Assembly (NCBI GenBank): GCA_009763385.1
Contig: CM019829.1
Span: 38,791,705 to 38,855,704, forward strand
Direction of reading: 5' to 3'
Source of the DNA: Coix lacryma-jobi var. lacryma-jobi
Lineage: Eukaryota > Streptophyta > Magnoliopsida > Poales > Poaceae
Length of the DNA: 64,000 bases
The notes beneath the pieces are model-generated. The model was not told the origin of the DNA. It saw nothing but the letters and a program-made list of their open reading frames with translations, and searched no databases. The translations under genes and the position numbers were made by a program. Positions 56,806-64,000 of the stretch are shown one piece after another (the first letter of the stretch is position 1; every line of letters starts with the position of its first letter).

Positions 56806-58133
56806 TCAATTCGCCTGAAGGAACTATAAATCGGTCTGAATCAAGCTCTAATGAAGGTGGAACCGATTTAGAAGATTGGAGAACTCCCTTGATAAAATAT
56901 CTCAATGATCCAAGTACTAAAGTTGATCAAAGTGTTCGGCGGAGTGCATTTAGATATGTATTACACAATGATGAATTGTACCGGAGGACCGCCGAGGACT
57001 TGTTACTTAAGTGTTTGGGATCTGATCAAGCAAAAGTGGCTATGGGAGAAGTTCATGAAGGTATTTGTGGTACGCATCAATCGGCACCGAAGATGAAGTG
57101 GCTGTTGCGAAGAGCCGGGTTCTATTGGCCCACAATGATAGCCGATTGTTTTCGTTACTACAAAGGATGCGAAGAGTGTCAACGGTTTGGAAACATACAA
57201 CTTGCGCCCGCTGCTATGCTTCATCCTATTATCAAACCGTGGCCTTTTCGTGGTTGGGGGCTAGACTTCATTGGCCAGATTCATCCCCCGTCTTCAAAAG
57301 GACATCGTTTTGTGCTGGTCGCTACAGATTACTTCACTAAATGGACTGAAGCGGTGTCTTTGAAGAATATGACACATAAGGAGGTAATTGAGTTTATTAC
57401 TGAGCATATTATACATAGATTCGGTATACCACAGACATTGACTACAGATCAAGAGACATCTTTTATCTCTAAAGAGGTACGAGATTTTGCCGAATTATAT
57501 AAGATAAAGATGCTCAATTCATCTCCATACTATGCTCAAGCTAATGGCCAAGCTGAGTCTAGTAACAAAACTTTGATCAAGCTTATCAAAAAGAAGATTG
57601 AGGACAACCCAAGGAGGTGGCATGAGGTTTTGTCCGAAGCTTTATGGGCTCATCGTGTGTCAAGACATGGTGCCACGAAAGTCACTCCTTTCGAACTGGT
57701 GTATGGACAGGAAGCAGTGTTACCCGTCGAGGTGAATCTGGATGCATATAGACTAGCTAAACAGAATGATTTGACTACTGTTATGTATCATGATGCCATG
57801 ATGGACAACATTGATGAAGTAACTGATAAAAGATTAAAAGCTCTTAAGGAGATGGAGAAAGACAAAGCCCGGGTTGCCAGAGCTTACAACAAGAAGGTGA
57901 GAAGTAAATCGTTCCAACTGGGAGAATTAGTATGGAAAACTATATTACCGCTTGGATCGAGAAGCAATAAGTTTGGCAAATGGTCACCGAGTTGGGAAGG
58001 TCCTTATAAAGTGATCAAAGTGATATTTGGGAATGCATATATGCTAGAGACGTTACAAGGTGAAAGTCTCCCAAGAGCAATAAACAGGAGATATTTGAAA
58101 AAATACTTTCCAAGTGTTTGGCAAGAAGCCTGA
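56802..58133 (+). pseudogene. Element F integrase, open frame
   Basis: 443 codons without a stop encode an HHCC zinc domain (HEGICGTH and CEECQRFG, 57053-57190). The integrase core has Asp in GLDFIG (57262-57280), Asp in TTDQETS (near 57440) and Glu in NGQAESSN (57544-57567). A C-terminal domain with KWSPSWEGPYKV (near 57980) ends at a TGA. The frame differs from the preceding RNase H frame, so it is separated from the polyprotein, although the integrase itself looks complete. Confidence 0.88.
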
Positions 58134-58269
58134 AGTGCTTTCCAAGCAGTGGCCGATACATGTATCGCCCTTAGAACAAAAATAGTCCGGATATTTTACC
58201 GAGTAACCGATGAGTTGGACATCGTTGTCATTCGGTTTGTTTTTAGGCTCTACCAAGGATCACCTAAAA

Positions 58270-58282
58270 ACAGGGGGGCATA
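58270..58282 (+). other. Element F polypurine tract
   Basis: acaggggggcata lies directly before the 3' LTR start TGTTGATAC. Confidence 0.85.
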
Positions 58283-59060
58283 TGTTGATACTCAAAAGTG
58301 TCACAGGTAAAAGTAAATTTAGGAGAAGTATTCGGCCTGTAATATTAGGGTCGAATTTGTCTTCTTTTATTTCGTATTTGATGGATCAAATGTTCTAAGT
58401 CAAATGGGCCTGATTATTTTGGACTTCCGATCAGTCAATGTTTGTGTCCGACCAGGTGATGCTGGTCGGAGGCCTTATAGTTATGATAAGGGCTAAATCC
58501 GGCAACAATTCATGGGCTAATAAAGCCCATTGAGGTTGATTTAGATCAATCTGGTCGATCTAAGGATCGACGAGATTAGGGTTACCTTGTTGTATCCAGT
58601 TTGGATTCTATATTGATAGAGTCCGGATAGGAAACTTGGAGATCGTATTTAAAGACGTTTCCTATTGGGATAAGACCAACCCCCTCTATATATATATAAG
58701 AGGATCATGGCCGATTGAAGGATCCAACACCAATCGATCAAAATCAATCTACTATCCCCTTTTACCCTTTTTTTCCCTCTACCTTGCTGTTCGGCGCATC
58801 TCCCGGCGAGATTCGACGGCGTTCTAGGCGGCCTTGCTGGTCCTAGAACAACCTCTACGTGCTTCTCCCCGACGGGTCTTCCCGGGAGGAGTTCTAGAGT
58901 TACCAACACAGGAGCCCAAAACCCTAGATCGATCAAGACCGGTCTTTAGATCGGTTTTCGTCGGTTTAGCCAGGGCCCCTGCTGTCTCAGGTTGAACTGC
59001 AACCTCTCCGGGCGTTCTAGCCCTGCTGGTGTGTGATTCGGGTAACTTCCGACGTCAACG
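58283..59060 (+). repeat. Element F 3' LTR
   Basis: TGTTGATACTC to GACGTCAACG, 778 bp. It differs from the 5' LTR at about 17 bases by eye and in the length of a TA run and a T run. Confidence 0.95.
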
Positions 59061-59191
59061 GTTCCGATTGGTATTAACAACTGGTCCCGGTTGGGGACTA
59101 ACCTTTAGTCCCGATTCCCTGGTACCAGCTTGGGATTCGAGACTAAAGGACTATTTTGCTCGGGACTAAAGGCCTATTTTGTCGAGCAGTG
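59061..59191. mobile_element. CACTA remnant G, right terminus
   Basis: Subterminal copies of gggactaaagg, ggtcccggttgg and ctttagtcccg in both orientations are followed by the end gtcgagcagtg. Read inward this is CACTGCTCGAC, a CACTA-type terminus with one change. It is the continuation of 48331-49666 beyond element F. Confidence 0.65.
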
Positions 59192-60397
59192 AGTGATAGG
59201 TCATCCTATCACGGTAGATTATCATTGCACTGTTATGGCGTAGTGACCATGAATAATTCGTAATCTAAACTTTTACTCCGGGCACACGTGTGGTACCATA
59301 ACGAAATTACCAAACCTCTTCAGCCACGGCAAGCTAGAGAAGGCAGTATTACCTCGAAATGTAGCTAGATACATTGCCAGTACGTAGTTGTCAGTGCAGT
59401 GTGCTGATTATACCGCAGGGATCACACGAGACGCCGCCGTAGCCTAGAAGTCTAGCTGGAGAGATGGACATGTGATAGTTAGCCCACTGACTGGTATGCC
59501 CCACTACTTTGCTGCACGTACGTACCTGTGTGTATTCCCACTGACACGTAACAAGTGGACAAAATCTTGCGAAGATCGCAGCATGTATGATGTGATGTAT
59601 ATACTACTGTGGACCAACTTGTAAAAGTTGCAAGCTAGCCCTCTGTGCAGGCATACGGTACTATAATATCCATGAATCAACTTTTCTTTTTTGCCATGCA
59701 TCTCGATTTCTAGAGATGAGAGAGAATAGAAGAATGCACGGCCGGCGGCCGGCTCCCTCTAGCTTGCAGATGAAGAGGAAGCAGAGGTGGGGCCTGGTAG
59801 CCAGACGTACACTCCATGCAAAGGCTTCCACGCATGCATGTTTTGCAGCTTACTACAACAGCCCACTGCAGGCCGCTGGCTCCATCCACATCGATCGGTC
59901 TGTTATTGCATGCACATATTATAAGCGACTGTTCCGATATGCCCCCTTCCTTTGAAATCCCCCTTTATGTGATGATGATGCCATTTGTAAGCTGGAGAGA
60001 TCGAGAGAGAGAGATTATGTGAAGTGGAAGCAATTATGTGACATGGCGAGAGCTATGGCCGAGTATGCTTCATTGCAAAACAACCCCACAGGGGCAGGGG
60101 CAGGGGCATAGATGTATATTGTCCCCTCAACTGATCTCGCTGCCCTCAGGTGGCCATGGCATGATAGCCTTCTGGCTCAAGGGACGTGACAAGGGAAAAA
60201 AGACAACCACAGAGCTGGAGTCAAAGACAAGAAGACTAGAGCACTGGGTGTGTCTCAACTCTCATCGACACAGCCAAATGCTTGGTTCACCCGTACCATC
60301 GTCCTAGGTATATGCATGCACGCTTCACATACCACACCCTATAGCTACAGAGTATTAATGGTTGCCGTACGTACTTCTCTTACGACTGGCACGAGTA
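59192..60397. other. Intergenic region, nothing assigned
   Basis: About 1.2 kb without recognised transposon ends. Open frames of 60-90 codons (for example 59716-59955) show no known motif. The sequence has normal base composition and several catgcatg-like motifs. It may be low-copy DNA upstream of the MYB gene. Confidence 0.4.
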
Positions 60398-60724
60398 CTC
60401 CCTCCGTGTGTCACAATTAGCTTTATTTCTCCTAACTCAAATAATATTATCTTTAACCACGTATCCATCCGTATAGAAAATAGACGTCGTTTTGAACAAG
60501 GTTTTAGTCAAACATTGAGAATATAAATAATCATGAATAACTTTTAAATTGTTGAGTTTAGAAATGTAAAAATTATATAAATAAATTTGTCTTGAAAAGT
60601 ACTTCCATAAAAATATACATATACCATTTTACAACAAATATTTTCAAAGAAATAAGTGGTTAAAGTTATACTTTGAAGACCGTGTCGCTGTCTTAAACGA
60701 CATTTATTTCTTATACGGAAGGAG
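60398..60724. mobile_element. Stowaway-type MITE
   Basis: CTCCCTCCGT at the left and ACGGAAGGAG at the right are inverted copies with one mismatch, flanked by TA on both sides (60396-60397 and 60725-60726). The length of 327 bp and AT-rich interior fit Tc1/mariner-derived Stowaway elements, common near grass genes. Confidence 0.85.
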
Positions 60725-60785
60725 TACCTATTTGACAAAAAATCTTATGGTTTTATAACATATCAAATTATGCATTATGAAAGCA

Positions 60786-60815
60786 TTTCTCTCTCTCTCT
60801 CACACACACACACTG
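60786..60815. repeat. Compound CT/CA microsatellite
   Basis: A ctctct run passes directly into cacacaca. Confidence 0.85.
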
Positions 60816-60927
60816 AATATAAATACATAAATCTTATATCATGAGTTTATATAATTTTTTGAAATCAATAGTCAAAGATACAAATGTTGCACTGAGGATA
60901 AAACTACTATAACGTGTAAATAAAAAT

Positions 60928-60940
60928 GGAGGGAGTATAA
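60928..60940. repeat. Stray Stowaway end
   Basis: atggagggagta has the form of a right-hand Stowaway terminus with TA. I find no matching left end close by, so it is probably a remnant. Confidence 0.35.
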
Positions 60941-62280
60941 TGCAACACAATACTGTTGTTGTTTATACTTAATTATCAACCTCTCTCAAAATGATTTTCT
61001 TGATGAAGCAAGTTTCATTATGAGTAGCGAAGCACCATCCTCTACAATAAGATGATAAATACAACTACTACAAAATAAGAAAAATAAATGAAACACAATC
61101 GATGAGTTTTGTGCAACCTGTAAAATAATCTCATATGCTCAACACATATATAGCTCAATAGAAGCTATCAATCCTCCTTTCAAATAAAAAGATCCAGCAT
61201 GATGCATTAGCACCTATTCTAGGTTTTTTCTACCGGTAGAGAAATTTTTTTCGCACCCACTGATAAATGCGATATTTCAGAAATATTAGGTCAAATTCAA
61301 ATAAATTCAAATTGAATTTGAAACAAATTTATATTATTTCACTAGAAAAACTCTCTAATCCATCCCCCATCACAAATTTATGTAATGTTGATGAAATAAC
61401 AAAATATACCATAGAAGTAGAGCTGCGGTAAAACAACGGGCTAACGATGGGCGAGCTACATATGCTACTGTCGTCGAGTAAGAAAACTAAATAAATTTGA
61501 AAAAATAGGGGTTTGATAAAGTTAGAGGATATGGAGGGTCATTTTAGTGTGGTATGGTGTAATTTTGGAGTAAAAGTTGAGTTTGACCAAAAATATTGAC
61601 CGATCTAAAAAAATATGGACCCTAGCGAAAAATGCAACATTTTGGAAATTTTAGTGAAATTTTTCCAAAATTGTAAGCCTCTGCTTGCAACATGAAATGA
61701 AAACCAGGCGACAAATTCCGCCAACTCCTTCATCGTCCTACAAAAAGAATATGATGAATGGCAATACCTAAAGTGTCTCATACTACATCTTTGAAGTTTA
61801 TTAATCGGTCTCCCCTAACTGCATTCGTAAACTGGTAATATTTGAAGATACAACCATGAATTAATGGTGGGTGATGGTACCACAAAATTGATGGTCACTT
61901 TTAACATAATAATGGCATTGCACTTCTAAGTCATTGTAGTTCTACGAACTTACAATTTGTCTTATTCTTATGGTTGTATATTCACCACTTCATGCGATGA
62001 ATGCTTGACTCATGAATGAATATCTCATTCGTACATGTAATCTTGTTTGCAAAGAGGAAGAGATTCTATTGAGAGCATAATTACATCTCTATGTACATTC
62101 AAATCTCTAGACAATAAAAAAGATACACTAAACCAAGTAAGTTCAAAGAACTCTAACAACATTCTTCATCTCTAATTTATTAACTCAAGTTGTCGACGAC
62201 TGTCTATTTCCATTATGCTAAAAGTTGAAGTTTGGATAGCACACCAGACATTGCTATATTAGAATCTAGGGATCCGATGA
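60941..62280. other. AT-rich upstream region, repeat-derived in part
   Basis: No coding frame with a motif. Between about 61220 and 61680 two similar blocks of the type aaatgcgatatttcagaaat and aaatgcaacattttggaaat, with runs of aaattttt, suggest a degenerate repeat whose ends I cannot define. Confidence 0.4.
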
Positions 62281-62290
62281 CATATATATA

Positions 62291-62291
<1 letters not shown>

Positions 62292-62336
<45 letters not shown>
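62292..62336. repeat. CA dinucleotide microsatellite
   Basis: About 22 uninterrupted AC units, 1.4 kb before the MYB start codon. Confidence 0.95.
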
Positions 62337-62338
<2 letters not shown>

Positions 62339-62639
62339 GAATACGACCATCCCGCCAATCACATCAACCCTGCAAAAGAAAACAATATTGAGAATGCCAA
62401 TTGAGTGCCCTGGCATTCACACCTGAATTGTCTACAAGAAACAAAGATTCACCAGGGAATTTACAAAGAAGATGTTATATATTCAATAGCTCATGTGGTA
62501 TAATTTATTTAATCTAAACCCTAACTACTATGATCGACTAGATTGGATGACGGGATCTTGATCCTCACCATCTATGAGATCGACGGACGGAAAGAGGGGG
62601 ACTATATGGTGGTGATGTTGGATCGAGAAGCCATGGGAA

Positions 62640-63092
62640 GAGGGAGAGGCAGTTTCGTGGCAAGACATTGCCTAACCATTAACGGAGGTGGGCACAATAG
62701 GGTGTTGCCTCTGTTAATGGTCAGTGTGACTATAGGAAAATGCTCGTCTTCAAAAATAATCAATTAACAGAGGTAATAGTCTTAGGAGACGTCCGCCTCC
62801 GTAAATCGATGATTTTTGGAGGCAGCCATGTGAAGTGTCTGTCTCCTAAAATCAATTTATGGATGTGTCTTAAGATTCCACCTCTATACATGGTTACATC
62901 AAAAAGTAATTTATAATTTTTTCATATGAACTTAAATGAAGACAAATATTATATAAAAAAATATAGCCTCAGTAAATAAAGATTAACGTACTTAGGTGCC
63001 CAGTAGGAGGTGGACGCCATGCCCGCCTACGAAAACCCAAAACGCTGCCGCCTTCGATACGTTTTAAACCCTAAACACAAATTGTAGTAATG
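62640..63092. mobile_element. CACTA-related fragment near the MYB gene
   Basis: Motifs such as attaacggaggtgggc, cctctgttaatgg, ttaacagagg and gtccgcctccgtaa recur in both orientations, like the subterminal arrays of the CACTA element at 36731-37872. The right end attgtagtaatg (to 63092) reads inward as CATTACTACAA, one base from a CACTA end. No left end or duplication was found. Confidence 0.45.
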
Positions 63093-63477
63093 CATGTACA
63101 ATATTTCTAGTTATCAAATAAATAACATTGTGACTTATATATGGTCCTCCAATGAGTTTCTTGCAACATATGTTAAAAGTGAGTTTTATTTATTTATTTA
63201 TTTTGTATGTAGGCGCAGAAACCTGAAGGTGAGCAATAGTAGCACCCAGGCCAAACTGACAAACTGGTGGGGCGTGTGAGCCTAGCAATTTTGGTGTTTG
63301 TCGATCTCCCTGCAGCTCTCCCCATTGTCCAAATTTTAAGCAAAGCGCGCGCGCACACACACCCATCACCATCACCATCATGTCATCTCCTTCACCCTCC
63401 TCCCTCTCTCGTCCATCCTCTTCTTCCTTCTTCGTTCCTCATCACCTCACTCCATACACCACTCAAACACATCATCA

Positions 63478-63485
63478 TATATATA
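63478..63485 (+). promoter_or_regulatory. Candidate TATA box of the MYB gene
   Basis: TATATATA lies 221 bp before the ATG, preceded by a pyrimidine-rich tract (63385-63440). It would place transcription start near 63510. Confidence 0.55.
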
Positions 63486-63574
63486 CACACACACTCAGGT
63501 CCATTTCCTAGCTAGTTATCTTCTCGACACCTACACCACTGCTCTGCTTGCAGCGATCGAGATCGATCGACCTC

Positions 63575-63598
63575 ATGCACATTCGTCCCTACCACTAG
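63575..63598 (+). CDS. Upstream ORF of 7 codons in the MYB 5' leader
   Basis: ATG CAC ATT CGT CCC TAC CAC TAG lies about 107 bp before the MYB start codon, downstream of the inferred transcription start. It is the only ATG between the TATA box and the main start. It could reduce translation of the main frame; whether it is transcribed and translated is unknown. Confidence 0.4.
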   Translation: MHIRPYH

Positions 63599-63705
63599 TT
63601 ATCCCCCAGCTCCGCGCATCATCGACCTCCACACGTGTGCGAGATCTATCGATCAAGCCAATAAGAACCATCAGCTGGGTAACTAACGCACACGTACGCA
63701 CGGCA

Positions 63706-63998
63706 ATGAGGAAACCGGAGTGCCCAGCTGCGAGCAGCGGCAATGCCGGCGGGGCGGCGGCTGCGAAGCTGCGGAAGGGGCTGTGGTCGCCGGAGGAGGA
63801 CGAGAGGCTGGTGGCGTACATGCTGCGGAGTGGACAGGGTTCGTGGAGCGACGTGGCCCGGAACGCCGGGCTGCAGCGGTGCGGCAAGAGCTGCCGCCTC
63901 CGGTGGATCAACTACCTCCGGCCGGACCTCAAGCGCGGCGCCTTCTCGCCGCAGGAGGAGGAGCTCATCGTCAGCCTCCACGCCATCCTCGGAAACAG
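63706..63998 (+). CDS. R2R3-MYB transcription factor, exon 1 (MYB46/MYB83-like), partial
   Basis: The ATG at 63706 opens 97 codons plus two bases. Residues 1-23 are a short Ala/Gly-rich leader starting MRKPE. R2 (about 24-75) has the tryptophans W27, W47 and W67 and the signature LQRCGKSCRLRWINYLRPDL. R3 starts at about 76, with Phe80 in place of the first Trp as in plant R2R3 proteins, and breaks off at LGNR. The window ends on GT after GGAAACAG, a phase-2 donor at the usual second-intron position; there is no intron in R2. From family knowledge, MRKPE and KRGAFSPQEE resemble MYB46/MYB83, nuclear activators of secondary-wall (xylan, cellulose, lignin) genes. A related subgroup remains possible because the C-terminal part is missing. 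Codons are GC-rich, as in many grass genes, unlike the AT-rich flank. Confidence 0.88.
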   Translation, partial: MRKPECPAASSGNAGGAAAAKLRKGLWSPEEDERLVAYMLRSGQGSWSDVARNAGLQRCGKSCRLRWINYLRPDLKRGAFSPQEEELIVSLHAILGN

Positions 63999-64000
63999 GT

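Larger units (their letters stand above)
49667..59060 (+). mobile_element. Gypsy retrotransposon F (Tat-like), full-length
   Basis: The 9.4-kb element has LTRs of 775 and 778 bp beginning TGTTGA. The left ends TCAACA and the right TCAACG. Flanks are cttcc (49662-49666) and gttcc (59061-59065), probably one duplication with a mutation. The domain order gag, protease, reverse transcriptase, RNase H, integrase is that of Ty3/gypsy. By eye about 17 substitutions separate the LTRs (~2%). It lies inside CACTA remnant G. Many stops in the gag-protease region make it defective. Confidence 0.93.

Noticed and set aside
63573..63981. Open frames antisense to the MYB exon
   Set aside because: They arise from the high GC content of the exon and have no motif; the sense strand encodes a clear MYB domain.

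Overview
This is plant nuclear DNA, most likely from a grass (Poaceae). It is dominated by nested LTR retrotransposons of grass-type Copia (SIRE/Maximus-like and others) and Gypsy (Tat-like) lineages, with CACTA, hAT and Stowaway DNA transposons. The only convincing host gene is the first exon of an R2R3-MYB transcription factor at the extreme right edge. Nothing bacterial, viral or organellar is visible. All family names come from reading motifs, with no database search.

Region 1 (1-36712) is a four-level nest that can be read from exact target-site duplications (TSDs). Copia element B (plus strand) runs to 36712 and its 5' part lies left of the window. Copia element A (minus strand, 1-28693, 3' LTR cut by the window edge) sits inside the gag of B. 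Copia element C (minus, 3074-26108, TSD aaaca, same family as B) sits inside the integrase of A. Two younger insertions sit inside C: gag-only Copia element D (3208-9769, TSD atgcc) in its 3' LTR, and a 4.8-kb LTR-like unit E (15037-19843, TSD cccct) in its pol. Every pol gene here is broken by stops, frameshifts or deletions. Only the gag-like frame of D and the RNase H half of C remain open.

Region 2 (36731-46520) holds a small complete CACTA element (TSD tgg), an unexplained ~1-kb spacer, and a decayed minus-strand hAT transposon. The hAT carries two solo Copia LTRs: J, just inside one hAT end (TSD gatgg), and K, inside the transposase (TSD gcagt).

Region 3 (46585-59191) has the 5' end of another Copia element (H: LTR, primer-binding site, broken gag). 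It is joined to a CACTA remnant (G) with Ulp1-like protease traces. G is split by a full-length Gypsy element F (49667-59060) with 775-778-bp LTRs about 98% identical by eye, a gag-protease frame full of stops, and an open 443-codon integrase frame.

Region 4 (59192-64000) is the upstream region of the MYB gene. It holds a complete Stowaway MITE, a CA microsatellite, a CACTA-related fragment, a TATA box, a 5' leader with a 7-codon upstream ORF, and exon 1. The exon encodes repeat R2 and the start of R3 of a protein resembling the MYB46/MYB83 secondary-wall regulators, and the window stops exactly on the GT of an intron donor.

The most unusual signals are in the B/C family. Its LTR has an array of seven short hairpins whose stems change sequence in a compensating way while the loop stays constant. 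Its 3' untranslated region has repeated copies of the tRNA primer-binding site. Its gag stop is followed at once by a splice-donor-like site. Several LTR families here also carry their own, mutually different, palindromic motif arrays.
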